Below the pieces are notes generated by a model. That model worked only from the letters and a program-made list of their open reading frames with translations, did no database searches and was not told the DNA's origin. Shown here in pieces: positions 31,685 to 42,009 of a stretch of DNA of 64,000 bases. This stretch comes from Citrobacter sp. Lineage in GTDB: Bacteria > Pseudomonadota > Gammaproteobacteria > Enterobacterales > Enterobacteriaceae. How positions within the stretch are numbered: position 1 is the stretch's first letter; every line of letters starts with the position of its first letter. Position numbers and translations under genes: made by a program. The stretch spans positions 15,064-79,063 of the forward strand of contig DXKH01000141.1 in assembly GCA_019415335.1 (NCBI GenBank), in the 5' to 3' direction.

Positions 31685-31790
31685 TCCCTTCCCCTGTTAT
31701 TTTTATGCACATTTACTGCATAAAAATACCCAAACTGATTTCCTTATGCAATCACAATCTGATCCGCGGCTTACCTCGCCGAATCGCCGT

Positions 31791-32684
31791 TTAGCTCACC
31801 GCGTTTACAGCCTTTGCGCCTTCCTGCGCCATTGCGACAAACGCCCTGGCGGCAGCGGTTCGCCAGGCACCTTTGCGCTGCAATAATACGGCCGTGCGTT
31901 CGAGCAGTTGTGGCGTCAGTGAAACGGCCCGCAGATCGTTGCGTTGCATTGCGATAGGCGCAGGCAGTAGCGTGGATAATCCGGTACGTCGCACCAGTTC
32001 CAGCACCGCGCTGATGGAATTGACCTCCATGAGGATCTGCGGTCGCAGTCCAGCCTGGCGGCAGTAACGGTCAATCTGTTCCCGGGTAGCAAACTCCGCG
32101 CTCAATAAAATCAACTTTTCATCATTAAGCACGCTCAAATCCGCCGACGCTTGCGCCGCCAACGGATGATGACTTGCCACAACCAGGGCCAGGTTTTCGG
32201 TCAGCAACGGCTGTGCATCGATATCCGCAGAGTGAATCTCATCAAAGGCAATACCGACATCGAGTTCATCATTGACCAGCATCTCTTCGATTTTGTCCTG
32301 CGAGAGTTCCTGCAGCTGTAAGGTCACATTGGGATAGCGGGTATAGAATTCAGCCAGCAGCGGGCCGATAAACCAGGCGGTAAAAGTCGGCGTCACCGCG
32401 ACGCGCAGGGCACCCCGACTCAGATCCTCTACATCATGAATAGCGCGTTTGCCCTCTTCCAGCGCCTGTAGCGCGCTACGCGCATAGCGCAGATAAACCT
32501 CTCCCGCATCCGTCAACCGGGTCGTACGCCCGCTGCGATCGAACAACTGCACGCCTAACCTCTCCTCCAGTTGCCTGATTTGCTGCGAAAGCGCCGGTTG
32601 CGAAACGTGCAGCGCCGCCGCTGCACGAGTGAATCCGTGATGCTCCGCCACGGCAAGAAAATAGTGAGTATGTCGATCCAGCAT
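31791..32684 (-). CDS. cynR: CynR, LysR-type activator of the cyanate operon
   Basis: This 297-residue LysR-type protein has an N-terminal HTH ([33 protein letters not shown] in context) and effector domain with [15 protein letters not shown] and [19 protein letters not shown]. It is divergent from cynT, as in E. coli. CynR binds cyanate and activates cynTSX. The C-terminal region and length match E. coli CynR. Confidence 0.88.
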   Translation of the reverse strand: MLDRHTHYFLAVAEHHGFTRAAAALHVSQPALSQQIRQLEERLGVQLFDRSGRTTRLTDAGEVYLRYARSALQALEEGKRAIHDVEDLSRGALRVAVTPTFTAWFIGPLLAEFYTRYPNVTLQLQELSQDKIEEMLVNDELDVGIAFDEIHSADIDAQPLLTENLALVVASHHPLAAQASADLSVLNDEKLILLSAEFATREQIDRYCRQAGLRPQILMEVNSISAVLELVRRTGLSTLLPAPIAMQRNDLRAVSLTPQLLERTAVLLQRKGAWRTAAARAFVAMAQEGAKAVNAVS

Positions 32685-32695
32685 CGCCTTTACCT

Positions 32696-32742
32696 ATAAG
32701 ATTTTTCAATAGACTCCATTATAAATGAGACTTTTATCTTAT
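32696..32742. promoter_or_regulatory. CynR operator candidate
   Basis: ATAAGAT (32696-32702) and ATCTTAT (32736-32742) form an inverted repeat spanning 47 bp in the cynR-cynT divergent region, as expected for a LysR-type site. A second dyad, GACTCCATT/AATGAGAC-like, lies between the arms. Confidence 0.5.
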
Positions 32743-32794
32743 GATGCGAAGCGCGTAGCCTGTGTCCATCGCATCGCGAGACAGAGGATTATTC

Positions 32795-33454
32795 GTGAAA
32801 GAGATTATTGATGGCTTCCTGAAGTTTCAGCGCAAGGTATTTCCTGAACGCGCGGAATTGTTCAGACGCCTTGCCACCCAGCAAAACCCCCGTGCGTTAT
32901 TCATCTCCTGTTCGGACAGCCGTCTGGTTCCCGAACTGGTCACGCAGCGCGAGCCAGGCGATCTGTTTGTGATCCGCAACGCCGGTAACATTGTGCCGTC
33001 ATACGGTCCGGAGCCCGGCGGGGTGACCGCCTCGGTGGAATACGCCGTCTCTGCACTTCGCGTCAACGACATTGTGATCTGTGGGCACTCCGACTGCGGC
33101 GCGATGACCGCCATTGCTGGCTGTCACTGCCTGGATCACATGCCCGCCGTCGACCACTGGTTGCGCTATGCGGACTCCGCTCGCGTGGTCAACGAATCAC
33201 GGACACACACCTCTTTGGCCGAGAAAACGGCCTCGATGGTGCGTGAAAACGTCATCGCACAACTCGCCAACATCCAGACCCATCCCTCCGTGCGCCTCGC
33301 ACTTGAGGAGGGGCGCATTGCGCTCCACGGCTGGGTTTACGACATCGAAAGCGCAGAGATTACCGCTTACGACGGTGCCAGCGGACAGTTCGTCTCTCTG
33401 GCGAAAAACCCAGACACCTGCGCGATGCCTTACCGCCAGCCATCCGCAGCCTGA
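32795..33454 (+). CDS. cynT: CynT, β-carbonic anhydrase of the cyanate operon
   Basis: GAGGA six bases before the GTG at 32795 sets the start ([19 protein letters not shown]), giving 219 residues as in E. coli. Zinc ligands are visible in [10 protein letters not shown] (Cys, Asp) and [10 protein letters not shown] (His, Cys). It rehydrates the CO2 lost during cyanate breakdown, keeping bicarbonate available for cyanase. First gene of the operon. Confidence 0.93.
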   Translation: MKEIIDGFLKFQRKVFPERAELFRRLATQQNPRALFISCSDSRLVPELVTQREPGDLFVIRNAGNIVPSYGPEPGGVTASVEYAVSALRVNDIVICGHSDCGAMTAIAGCHCLDHMPAVDHWLRYADSARVVNESRTHTSLAEKTASMVRENVIAQLANIQTHPSVRLALEEGRIALHGWVYDIESAEITAYDGASGQFVSLAKNPDTCAMPYRQPSAA

Positions 33455-33486
33455 GCAATTTTTTAACGTATCAAAGAGGTTTCATC

Positions 33487-33957
33487 ATGATTCAGTCGCA
33501 AATTAACCGTGATATTCGCCTGGCGCTGGCCGACCAGATTCTGCTGAGCAAAGCCAAAAAAGATCTCACGTTTGCCCAACTTGCGGACGGCACCGGTTTA
33601 TCAGAAGCGTTTGTCACTGCCGCGCTGCTCGGTCAACATGCTCTCCCGGCCGATGCTGCGCGTCTCGTCGGCGAGAAACTGGCCCTCGACAGCGATGCGG
33701 TACTGTTGTTACAGACCATTCCTCTGCGCGGCAGTATTGACGATCGCGTACCGACAGACCCGACGATGTACCGTTTCTATGAGATGTTGCAGGTTTACGG
33801 CACCACGCTAAAAGCGCTGGTTCACGAAAAATTTGGCGACGGCATTATCAGCGCCATTAATTTCAGGCTGGAGGTAAAAAAAGTGGCGGATCCAGAAGGC
33901 GGTGAACGCGCCGTGATTACTCTGGATGGTAAGTACTTGCCGACGAAACCTTTTTAA
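33487..33957 (+). CDS. cynS: CynS, cyanate hydratase
   Basis: This 156-residue protein nearly equals E. coli cyanase: the N-terminal HTH-like domain, then [22 protein letters not shown] sequence with catalytic Arg, Glu and Ser region ([28 protein letters not shown]) and the end [10 protein letters not shown]. It converts cyanate and bicarbonate to ammonia and CO2 as a decamer. Confidence 0.95.
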   Translation: MIQSQINRDIRLALADQILLSKAKKDLTFAQLADGTGLSEAFVTAALLGQHALPADAARLVGEKLALDSDAVLLLQTIPLRGSIDDRVPTDPTMYRFYEMLQVYGTTLKALVHEKFGDGIISAINFRLEVKKVADPEGGERAVITLDGKYLPTKPF

Positions 33958-34018
33958 TCCATCAGAACGATGCGCCCTGACGTATCGTTCTTCTTTTCTC
34001 TGCTCACAGGAGTCAAGC

Positions 34019-34477
34019 ATGTCTGCACATGACAACTATCTGCAACAGGCACTGGTCCTGGCTGCCCGCAACGTTGAACAGGGTGGACGCCCGTTTGGCG
34101 CAGTTATTGTTCGCAACGGCGAAACGATCGCCGAAGCCGTCAATACATTGCATCTGGATGATGATCCCACCGGGCATGCGGAACTCAACGCCATTCGGGC
34201 GATTGCGGCCCATTCCGGCAGCGCGGCGCTTCGCGAATGCGTGGTTTACGCCAGCGGACAACCGTGCCCGATGTGCCTTAGCGCGATGTATCTCACCGGC
34301 GTAAAAGAAGTCTGGTTCGCCAACAGCAATGGCGACGGCGAAACGTTCCGTCTCTCCACGGCGGCCATTTATCAGCAACTACAGCAGCCTCTCGAACAAC
34401 AAACGCTGCCCATTCATCATCTTCCGCAGCCCAATGGACTGGCCGTTTATCAACGCTGGGCTGAAAAACAGTCATGA
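34019..34477 (+). CDS. Cytidine/guanine-deaminase-type nucleoside deaminase in the cyn operon
   Basis: CAGGAG seven to eight bases before the ATG at 34019 sets the start, giving 152 residues. The zinc motif is complete: GHAELNAI (His, catalytic Glu) and CPMCLSAMY with QPCPMC (two Cys). It resembles guanine deaminase / tRNA-adenosine-deaminase-type enzymes. E. coli's cyn operon lacks this gene. It overlaps cynX by four bases, so the four genes are one operon. Substrate unknown; a small nitrogen heterocycle is a possibility. Confidence 0.8.
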   Translation: MSAHDNYLQQALVLAARNVEQGGRPFGAVIVRNGETIAEAVNTLHLDDDPTGHAELNAIRAIAAHSGSAALRECVVYASGQPCPMCLSAMYLTGVKEVWFANSNGDGETFRLSTAAIYQQLQQPLEQQTLPIHHLPQPNGLAVYQRWAEKQS

Positions 34478-35655
34478 ACAAAACCCCCCGCGTTGGCCTG
34501 ATGCTGCTGATTCTGGTGCTGATTGGCCTGAATATGCGTCCACTACTGACCTCTGTCGGCCCCCTCATGCCGCAACTGCGTGCCGCCAGCGGCATGAGCT
34601 TTGCCGTGGCGTCGCTGCTCACAGCGCTACCGATGATCGCCATGGGCGCGCTGGCGTTGGCAGGTGGGTGGATCCATCGCCATACCAGTGAGCGTCTCAG
34701 TGTCGCCTTAAGTTTGTTGATGGTTATTATCGGCGCGCTGCTTCGTGAACTGGCGCCGCACAGCGTTGTGCTGCTCAGCAGCGCTCTGCTGGGCGGCATT
34801 GGTATTGGGATCATTCAGGTTGTGATGCCCACGGTGATTAAACGTCTTTTCCGTCGCCGCATGCCGCAGGTAATGGGGCTCTGGTCAGCCGCACTCATGG
34901 GCGGAGGGGGGCTCGGTGCAGCGCTGACGCCGTGGATCGCGCAACACAGCGAACTCTGGCATCGCTCGCTGGTATGGTGAGCTTTGCCCGCGCTGATTGC
35001 CCTGGTCGGCTGGCTGGCGCAGAGTCGCGCAGCAGAGATGCCTTCACCTCACCCGAAAAGCGCTGTCGTACGCGTCGTCATCAATCCACGCGCCTGGACG
35101 CTGGGACTTTATTTTGGCGTGATCAATGGCGGTTATGGCAGTCTGATTGCCTGGCTGCCGCCATACTATATTCAACTGGGCGAAAGTACGCAGTTCAGCG
35201 GCACGTTGCTGGCACTGATGACCGTCGGCCAGACAGCGGGGGCGCTGATATTATCGATGCTCGCGCGTCATCAGGATCGCCGTAAACTGCTGCTCTTCAC
35301 GCTGACCTTACAGATGATTGGCTTTTGCGGCTTTATCTTCTGGCCTGTGCAACTGCCTATTCTTTGGGCCGTGGTTTGCGGAATCGGTCTGGGTGGCGCA
35401 TTTCCTTTATGTCTCGTGCTGGCGCTCGACCACGCCCAACATCCGGTGATATCCGGAAAACTAGTCGCTTTTATGCAGGGGATTGGATTTATTATCGCCG
35501 GCCTCTCTCCGTGGTTCTCCGGCATATTGCGTAGTCTGAGCGGCAATTACTGGCTTGACTGGACGTTCCACGCCCTCTGTGTTGCTGGGCTGATGGCGCT
35601 CACGCTGCGTTTCGTGCCCGCGCGCTATCCACAAGAGTGGTCAGTCACCGAATAA
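34474..35655 (+). pseudogene. cynX: cynX, cyanate-operon MFS transporter, interrupted by TGA
   Basis: The product matches E. coli CynX over its full length (about 393 codons). At 34978-34980 an in-frame TGA splits it: the first part ends SLVW and the frame continues ALPALIALVGWLAQ. E. coli has WW-ALP here, so the change is a TGG to TGA in the second tryptophan. A downstream TTG at 34984 could start only the C-terminal half. Unless suppressed, no full transporter is made. Both halves otherwise look intact, so the mutation is recent. Confidence 0.88.
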
Positions 35656-35712
35656 GGCGCGAAGGAAAGAAAGAGGGAATTAACCGGGTCGTTCTGGTTG
35701 TTCCTAACAACG

Positions 35713-35736
35713 AAAGTGCCAGTTAGCTGGCACTTT
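35713..35736 (+). terminator. Terminator of the cyn operon
   Basis: AAAGTGCCAG and CTGGCACTTT form a ten-pair stem with a four-base loop, ending in TTT. It lies 57 bp after the cynX stop. Confidence 0.75.
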
Positions 35737-35805
35737 CCCACAGGACGCGACAACCCAATATAAAAAATGGCAATCATCAATATTAATGATTTATTGCCGT
35801 GCGAA

Positions 35806-36048
35806 TTAACGCTTACCGTAACCCACCATAAAACGAATGATCAGGCCGCAGGCCGGTGAAAGAAAAAGAAACAATCCTGTGACCATTTCATCACCCGCAG
35901 TCAACCACATCGTGGTGTAGTATATCAGCACCGCCAGAACGACCATGCCGATAAACGCGCTAATGGCTGATATCCAACCTAAAACCTGCGCGATATAACC
36001 ACTAACACCCAGCATACTCGCGAGCAGAAAGGCTAAAAAAAAGATCAT
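35806..36048 (-). CDS. yfdY: YfdY, DUF2545 inner-membrane protein
   Basis: The start at 36048 (MIFFLAFLLASMLGVSGYIA) gives 80 residues, as in E. coli YfdY. Three membrane segments and the end GLIIRFMVGYGKR match the family. GGAGG lies before the start. It marks the border between accessory DNA and the conserved lpxP backbone. The function is unknown. Confidence 0.88.
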   Translation of the reverse strand: MIFFLAFLLASMLGVSGYIAQVLGWISAISAFIGMVVLAVLIYYTTMWLTAGDEMVTGLFLFLSPACGLIIRFMVGYGKR

Positions 36049-36470
36049 CGCCGTACCTCCTTTTTGCGTGAACTCCAAACGTAAATCCTTACTCTCCTTA
36101 TACTTTTAAGCATAAACTAAAGCGCCACCTCCGGCAAATCTCACAACTTTTTTATAACATGTGTAATTATACGAATATTCCGCATTGTGCTTTTCTAACC
36201 TTATTAAAAACAAACAATTAAAAAACACGACATTATTCTTTATACGCAATGCAAATATTTACGCTTCTTGATTAATTATTTGTGGCTGACATTAATCTCC
36301 TGGTGGTACATTATACGTCCAGCATTCATGCCCCTCGTGGTTTTATCCTGACGCAGTTTTACACTCTTTGCAGGAACCATTGTCGTACATGATGGCCTAA
36401 GACATTGAGTGTACCGCGTTGGAGAATACGTCTTCTGCGATACAAAAATGGGTATCTTTAGAAGGTATTT
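36049..36470. other. Intergenic region between yfdY and lpxP
   Basis: These 422 bp hold the divergent promoters of yfdY and lpxP. They are AT-rich to about 36270. lpxP is cold-induced in E. coli. A long 5' leader here is possible, but I cannot place its promoter with confidence. GAAGG precedes the lpxP ATG. Confidence 0.5.
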
Positions 36471-37391
36471 ATGTTCCCAAAATGCAAATTTTCCCGCGCG
36501 TTCCTGCATCCGCGTTACTGGCTCACCTGGTTTGGACTCGGTGTACTCTGGTTATTGGTGCAACTGCCCTACCCTGTTTTGTGCTTTCTCGGCACCCGGA
36601 CGGGTGCGCTGGCGCGCCCCTTCCTGAAACGTCGCGAGTCCATCGCCCGTAAAAACCTTGAGCTCTGCTTCCCGTCTTATTCTCAGGAACAGCGTGAAAA
36701 GATGATTGAAGAGAATTTCCGTTCTCTTGGGATGGCGCTGCTGGAAACCGGCATGGCCTGGTTCTGGCCGGACCGTCGCGTGCGTAAATGGTTTGATGTT
36801 GAGGGACTGGATAACCTGCAACGCGCGCAGGCGCAAAACCGCGGCGTGATGGTCGTTGGCGTTCACTTTATGTCACTGGAGCTGGGTGGCCGGGTGATGG
36901 GTCTTTGCCAGCCGATGATGGCGACCTATCGTCCACACAACAATCCGCTGATGGAGTGGGTACAGACCCGCGGACGGATGCGTTCGAATAAAGCGATGAT
37001 CGGCAGAAACAATTTGCGCGGCATCGTTGGTGCCCTGAAAAAAGGGGAAGCCGTCTGGTTTGCACCTGACCAGGATTACGGCCCGAAGGGCAGTTCTTTC
37101 GCTCCGTTCTTCGCCGTTAAAAATGTAGCGACCACTAATGGTACTTATGTGCTGTCGCGCCTGTCAGGTTCCGCGATGCTCACCGTAACGATGGTCAGAA
37201 AAGCCGGTAACTGCGGCTACCGTCTGTATATCTCCCCGGAGATGCAAGGCTACCCGGCGGATGAAAATCAGGCTGCAGCCTATATGAACAAAATTATCGA
37301 AAAAGAGATCATGCGCGCCCCCGAGCAGTATCTTTGGATCCACCGCCGCTTTAAAACCCGCCCATTGGGTGAAGCCTCGCTCTACATTTAA
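36471..37391 (+). CDS. lpxP: Kdo2-lipid A palmitoleoyltransferase LpxP
   Basis: This 306-residue inner-membrane acyltransferase has an N-terminal membrane helix (LTWFGLGVLWLLVQLPYPVL, about 17-36) and the HX4E catalytic motif HFMSLE at about residues 131-136. It replaces LpxL at low temperature, adding palmitoleate to Kdo2-lipid IVA to keep the outer membrane fluid. The sequence matches E. coli LpxP throughout. Confidence 0.93.
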   Translation: MFPKCKFSRAFLHPRYWLTWFGLGVLWLLVQLPYPVLCFLGTRTGALARPFLKRRESIARKNLELCFPSYSQEQREKMIEENFRSLGMALLETGMAWFWPDRRVRKWFDVEGLDNLQRAQAQNRGVMVVGVHFMSLELGGRVMGLCQPMMATYRPHNNPLMEWVQTRGRMRSNKAMIGRNNLRGIVGALKKGEAVWFAPDQDYGPKGSSFAPFFAVKNVATTNGTYVLSRLSGSAMLTVTMVRKAGNCGYRLYISPEMQGYPADENQAAAYMNKIIEKEIMRAPEQYLWIHRRFKTRPLGEASLYI

Positions 37392-37413
37392 AAAAGGCCG
37401 CAAGGCCTTTTTT
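37391..37413. terminator. Terminator of lpxP
   Basis: AAAAAAGGCC-GCAA-GGCCTTTTTT directly after the lpxP stop. Confidence 0.88.
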
Positions 37414-37576
37414 ATTGTCTGTCACTCGCTAATAACCTTGATTCTGATAAGGTTTTTGTCCTCATTTTTTGGGCCGTAAATCGCGTCGCTCAAAGGCGAT
37501 TTATTACCCTCTGCAATTATACTGTCGCCGAATCCCGACAGTTGTAAGTTACTAAAAGTAAATAAGAAAATGCCTC

Positions 37577-37605
37577 TTGTCTCGCCTCATTTTTAGGCGT
37601 ACATT
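37577..37605 (+). promoter_or_regulatory. Candidate ypdK promoter
   Basis: TTGTCT (37577-37582), a 17-bp spacer and TACATT (37600-37605). The spacer is an inverted repeat CGCCT...AGGCG. It would give a leader of about 150 nt before ypdK. A second -10-like TATAAT lies near 37703. Confidence 0.4.
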
Positions 37606-37761
37606 AGCGCCGTCTGGAGCAATCAACGCACAGAATTCTGAGGTGATACCGCCGACGAAACAAGGAACATTCCGGGTTTCGTTTTTATCGGTCTCAGCTC
37701 TCTATAATCAGATGAGATGAAATTCATTCAGGCGTATCAGTTATTGCGCGGAGAGATGAAA

Positions 37762-37833
37762 GTGAAATATTTCTTTATGGGCATTTCTTTTATGGTCATC
37801 GTTTGGGCCGGTACGTTTGCTCTGATGATCTAA
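37762..37833 (+). CDS. ypdK: YpdK, 23-residue membrane peptide
   Basis: Read from GTG 37762 with GGAGAG six bases upstream, the peptide contains KYFFMGISFMVIVW and ends in LMI, matching E. coli YpdK. An ATG two codons earlier sits on top of the ribosome binding site and is not used. It is one hydrophobic helix, an inner-membrane peptide of unknown role. It lies between lpxP and alaC, as in E. coli. Confidence 0.85.
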   Translation: MKYFFMGISFMVIVWAGTFALMI

Positions 37834-37853
37834 AGACAACAATGCAGCAAAGA

Positions 37854-37878
37854 AAACAGGAGCCGATGGCTCCTGTTT
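37854..37878. terminator. Bidirectional terminator between ypdK and alaC
   Basis: AAACAGGAGCC and GGCTCCTGTTT form an eleven-pair stem with a three-base loop, serving both convergent genes. Confidence 0.88.
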
Positions 37879-37900
37879 GCGTTTGGATGGACAGTACGTT

Positions 37901-39139
37901 TTACTCGAGGGTTTCAGAAGCCGATTTCGTTCCGGCAGGCAACAGGCCATCGGCGCGGAACATTGATTTAATTCCTCTGATCGCCTGACGGATACGATCG
38001 CGGTTCTCAATCAGCGCAAAGCGCACATGGGTATCACCATAATCACCAAAACCAATGCCGGGCGATACACACACTTTGGCGTCGTTCAGGAGCTTCTTCG
38101 CGAAGTCCAGCGACCCCATCCCGGCATACTGCTCAGGGATCTTCGCCCACACGTACATTGAAGCCTTCGGCATTTCGACCATCCACCCGGCCTCATGCAG
38201 TCCTTTCACCAGCACGTCACGGCGACGCTTGTACTGCTCGGCGATATCCCGCACGCACTGCTGATCGCCTTCCAGCGCCGCAATCGCCGCCACCTGCAGC
38301 GGGGTAAATGTGCCGTAGTCGTGATAGCTCTTAATCCGCGCCAGGGCGTTGACCAGCGTTTTGTTGCCGACCATAAAGCCAATGCGCCAGCCAGCCATGT
38401 TGTAGCTTTTCGACAGGGTGAAAAACTCCACCGCCACGTCGCGCGCCCCAGGCACCTGCATGATGGATGGCGCTTTCCAGCCATCGTAAACGATGTCGGC
38501 ATAAGCCAGATCGTGCACCACCAGCACATCGTAACGCTTCGCCAGCGCGACCACTTTCTCGAAAAATTCTAACTCGACGCACTGCGCTGTCGGGTTAGAC
38601 GGGAAGCCGAGGATCATCATCTTCGGCTTCGGATAACTTTCGCGAATCGCACGTTCCAGCTCGTTAAAGAAATCGATACCTTCCACCAGCGGAACGGAAC
38701 GCACCTGGGCGCCGGCGATCACCGCGCCGTAAATATGGATGGGATAGCTGGGGTTCGGCACCAGCACCGTATCGCCATGATCGAGCGTAGCCAGCATCAG
38801 GTGCGCCAGCCCCTCTTTTGAGCCGATGGTGACAATCGCTTCGGATTCCGGATCGATATCGACTTCATAACGTTCCTGATACCACCGGGAGATGGCCCGA
38901 CGCAGACGCGGAATACCGCGAGAGGTGGAATAACCGTGCGTATCCGGGCGCTGCGCCACGGTACACAGTTTTTCGACGATGTGAGGCGGCGTCGCGCCAT
39001 CCGGGTTCCCCATGCTGAAGTCGATAATATCTTCGCCGCGCCGACGCGCAGCCATCTTCAGTTCAGCGGTGATGTTAAAAACGTAGGGGGGAAGACGATC
39101 AATACGTGTAAAGCGACGTTCAGGGCGAGAGTCAGCCAT
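37901..39139 (-). CDS. alaC: Glutamate-pyruvate aminotransferase AlaC
   Basis: This 412-residue class I/II aminotransferase makes alanine from pyruvate and glutamate. The PLP lysine is in [16 protein letters not shown] (about residues 236-251), with the phosphate-binding SxxGF region and the substrate Arg in [14 protein letters not shown]. It matches E. coli AlaC from [15 protein letters not shown] on. The E. coli gene is controlled by SgrR/SgrS, not visible here. Confidence 0.93.
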   Translation of the reverse strand: MADSRPERRFTRIDRLPPYVFNITAELKMAARRRGEDIIDFSMGNPDGATPPHIVEKLCTVAQRPDTHGYSTSRGIPRLRRAISRWYQERYEVDIDPESEAIVTIGSKEGLAHLMLATLDHGDTVLVPNPSYPIHIYGAVIAGAQVRSVPLVEGIDFFNELERAIRESYPKPKMMILGFPSNPTAQCVELEFFEKVVALAKRYDVLVVHDLAYADIVYDGWKAPSIMQVPGARDVAVEFFTLSKSYNMAGWRIGFMVGNKTLVNALARIKSYHDYGTFTPLQVAAIAALEGDQQCVRDIAEQYKRRRDVLVKGLHEAGWMVEMPKASMYVWAKIPEQYAGMGSLDFAKKLLNDAKVCVSPGIGFGDYGDTHVRFALIENRDRIRQAIRGIKSMFRADGLLPAGTKSASETLE

Positions 39140-39526
39140 AATTTCCTCAGATTCACGTTAGCGCCCGGACCGTCCGAGCGACGCTGCCACGATGGTGGCA
39201 TGTTTAGAAAATAGCCTGATTAAAATCCTTCTGTCGAGAGGGAAAGGAAAATATTTTTTCGTGGTGTAAAAGAGGAATTTTAATTTTAAAAGAGGAAGTC
39301 ATTCGCTTTTGCCGTCGTCGAATGTTACTTTTTTATAACACTCTGTTGTTATGATAGTAACCACGAAAGTCGGCGTTTTATGAGATGTATTGTAAATACA
39401 CCAATCGCCAATCAATCCCCTTTTAAAATTAAGGTTTTTCCTCATTAGCCGCAAGATCTCAGCAGGCTGGTCATCCGCCCTTCGGTTACCTATCATAGTG
39501 CTTTACCCCTTTGGCAAGAGTCCCCC
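39140..39526. other. Intergenic region between alaC and ypdA
   Basis: These 387 bp carry the divergent promoters of alaC and ypdA. They are AT-rich between 39200 and 39450. No gene or clear regulatory site is seen. Confidence 0.5.
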
Positions 39527-41224
39527 GTGCACGAAATATTTACCATGCTGCTGGCCGTATTTGACCGGGCAGCGCTGATGCTATTCTGTCTGTTCTTTCT
39601 CATCCGCATCCGCCTGTTTCGCGAGCTGCTGCATAAGTCTGCCCATACGCCAAAAGAACTGCTCGCCGTCACCGCCATTTTTTCGATGTTCGCGTTGTTC
39701 AGCACCTGGTCCGGCGTTCCGGTCGAAGGTTCACTGGTGAATGTGCGGATCATTGCCGTGATGTCCGGCGGGATCCTGTTTGGTCCGTGGGTGGGCATTA
39801 TTACGGGGGTGATTGCCGGGACGCACCGTTATCTGATCGACATTGGCGGCGTAACGGCGATCCCTTGCTTTATCACCAGCATTCTGGCGGGCTGCCTCGC
39901 GGGCTGGATTAACCGCAGGATCCCCAAAGCCCAACACTGGCGCGCCGGGATTTTAGGCGGCATGCTTTGCGAAACGCTGACAATGATCCTCGTCGTCCTT
40001 TGGGCGCCAACCACTGAACTGGGGCTGGATATTGTCTCGAAAATCGGTATTCCGATGATCCTCGGCAGCGTCTGTATCGGCTTTATCGTGCTGCTGGTAC
40101 AGAGCGTTGAAGGTGAGAAAGAAGCAAGCGCCGCGCGGCAGGCCAAGCTGGCACTGGATATCGCCAATAAAACCCTGCCCCTGTTTCGCCAGGTCAACAG
40201 CGAATCGCTGCGCCAGATCTGCGACATCATTCGTCACGATATCCACGCCGATGCGGTCGCCATTACCAATACCCAGCATGTGCTGGCTTACGTTGGCGTC
40301 GGGGAAGCGAACTACCGCAACCACGATGACTTCGTTAGCCCAACCACCCAGCAGGCGATCAATCACGGTGAAATCATCATTAAAAACAATGATGAAGCAC
40401 ACCGCACGCCGGAGATCCACTCCATGCTGGTCATTCCTCTGTGGGAAAAAGGGGTGGTGACCGGCACGCTGAAAATTTACTACTGCCACGCCCATCAGAT
40501 CACCTCGTCATTACGGGAGATGGCAGTAGGTCTGTCGCAGATTATCTCGACCCAGCTCGAGGTATCCCGTACCGAGCAATTGCGGGAGATGGCAAATAAG
40601 GCAGAGCTACGCGCGCTACAAAGTAAAATTAATCCTCATTTCCTGTTTAACGCCCTGAACGCGATTTCGTCATCGATTCGGCTTAATCCGGACACTGCCC
40701 GTCAGCTCATTTTTAATTTGTCGCGTTATCTGCGCTATAACATTGAGTTAAAGGATGACGAGCAGATCGACATTAAAAAAGAGCTGTACCAAATCAAGGA
40801 TTACATTGCCATTGAACAGGCCCGTTTTGGCGACAAGCTGACTGTGATTTATGATATTGATGAAGAGGTTAACTGCTCCATCCCCAGCCTGCTGATACAA
40901 CCGTTAGTGGAGAACGCCATCGTCCACGGCATTCAGCCCTGCAAAGGAAAAGGCGTGGTGACGATTAGCGTCGCCGAGTGTGGTAACCGGGTACGCATTG
41001 CCGTAAGAGACACCGGTCACGGCATCGATCCGAAAGTGATTGAGCGCGTGGAATCCAACGAAATGCCGGGCAATAAAATTGGCCTGCTTAATGTCCATCA
41101 TCGCGTTAAGCTGTTGTATGGTGAAGGCCTGCATATTCGCCGTCTGGAGCCTGGCACCGAGATCGCCTTTTATGTCCCCAATCAGCGCACGGCGATCGCT
41201 ACGCCCGCCACATTATTGCTTTAA
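39527..41224 (+). CDS. ypdA: YpdA, LytS-type pyruvate sensor kinase
   Basis: This 565-residue protein (GTG start, [18 protein letters not shown]) has the 5TM-LYT sensor domain with [19 protein letters not shown], a GAF domain (about 220-350) and a His-kinase domain. The phospho-acceptor region is [18 protein letters not shown] and the ATPase box has [11 protein letters not shown]. It senses external pyruvate and phosphorylates YpdB. Nearly identical to E. coli. Confidence 0.95.
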   Translation: MHEIFTMLLAVFDRAALMLFCLFFLIRIRLFRELLHKSAHTPKELLAVTAIFSMFALFSTWSGVPVEGSLVNVRIIAVMSGGILFGPWVGIITGVIAGTHRYLIDIGGVTAIPCFITSILAGCLAGWINRRIPKAQHWRAGILGGMLCETLTMILVVLWAPTTELGLDIVSKIGIPMILGSVCIGFIVLLVQSVEGEKEASAARQAKLALDIANKTLPLFRQVNSESLRQICDIIRHDIHADAVAITNTQHVLAYVGVGEANYRNHDDFVSPTTQQAINHGEIIIKNNDEAHRTPEIHSMLVIPLWEKGVVTGTLKIYYCHAHQITSSLREMAVGLSQIISTQLEVSRTEQLREMANKAELRALQSKINPHFLFNALNAISSSIRLNPDTARQLIFNLSRYLRYNIELKDDEQIDIKKELYQIKDYIAIEQARFGDKLTVIYDIDEEVNCSIPSLLIQPLVENAIVHGIQPCKGKGVVTISVAECGNRVRIAVRDTGHGIDPKVIERVESNEMPGNKIGLLNVHHRVKLLYGEGLHIRRLEPGTEIAFYVPNQRTAIATPATLLL

Positions 41225-41238
41225 GCCGGAGTAACACT

Positions 41239-41973
41239 GTGAAAGTCATCATCGTTGAAGATGAATTCCTCGCCCAACAGGAACTCAGTTGGCTGATTAA
41301 AGAACATAGCCAGATGGAGATTGTCGGGACGTTTGACGACGGTCTGGATGTACTGAAGTTTTTGCAGCATCACCGCGTTGACGCTATTTTTCTCGATATC
41401 AATATTCCGTCACTGGACGGCGTTCTGCTGGCGCAAAATATCAGTCAGTTCGCCCATAAGCCGTTTATTGTGTTTATTACCGCGTGGAAAGAACATGCGG
41501 TTGAAGCGTTCGAACTGGAAGCGTTTGACTATATTCTCAAGCCGTATCAGGAATCGCGAATTGTCGGGATGCTGCAAAAACTGGAAGCCGCCTGGCAACA
41601 GCAACAGTCCGGCACCTCAGCGGTTGGGCCCGTTACGCGTGAAAATGACACCATCAACCTGATCAAAGATGAGCGGATCATCGTCACCCCGATCAACGAT
41701 ATTTATTACGCCGAAGCGCATGAGAAAATGACGTTTGTCTATACGCGGCGGGAGTCGTACGTGATGCCCATCAACATCACCGAGTTCTGCAATAAACTGC
41801 CGCCCTCGCATTTTTTCCGCTGCCACCGCTCGTTCTGCGTCAATCTGAACAAAATTCGCGAGATCGAGCCGTGGTTTAACAATACCTATATTCTGCGGCT
41901 CAAGGATCTGGAATTCGAAATCCCTGTCAGCCGCAGTAAGGTCAAAGAGTTCCGGCAGTTAATGCATCTGTAG
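41239..41973 (+). CDS. ypdB: YpdB, LytTR-type response regulator
   Basis: This 244-residue protein (GTG start) has a receiver domain (VIIVEDEFLAQQE, phospho-Asp in IFLDINIP, Thr in FVIFITAWKEHAVEAF) and a LytTR DNA-binding domain (ARRESYVMP ... FFRCHRSFCVNLNKI). It follows ypdA after 14 bp as its partner and in E. coli activates the transporter gene yhjX on pyruvate. Confidence 0.95.
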   Translation: MKVIIVEDEFLAQQELSWLIKEHSQMEIVGTFDDGLDVLKFLQHHRVDAIFLDINIPSLDGVLLAQNISQFAHKPFIVFITAWKEHAVEAFELEAFDYILKPYQESRIVGMLQKLEAAWQQQQSGTSAVGPVTRENDTINLIKDERIIVTPINDIYYAEAHEKMTFVYTRRESYVMPINITEFCNKLPPSHFFRCHRSFCVNLNKIREIEPWFNNTYILRLKDLEFEIPVSRSKVKEFRQLMHL

Positions 41974-42009
41974 TCGGCTGAATTGTGCTGCTGTCTGGCA
42001 GCACAACAA

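Noticed and set aside
34978..34980. Selenocysteine at the cynX TGA
   Set aside because: No SECIS-like hairpin follows, the E. coli residue is Trp, and transporters of this family are not selenoproteins.
36276..36509. Minus-strand frame over the lpxP leader
   Set aside because: It overlaps the lpxP start on the opposite strand and shows no family or start signal.
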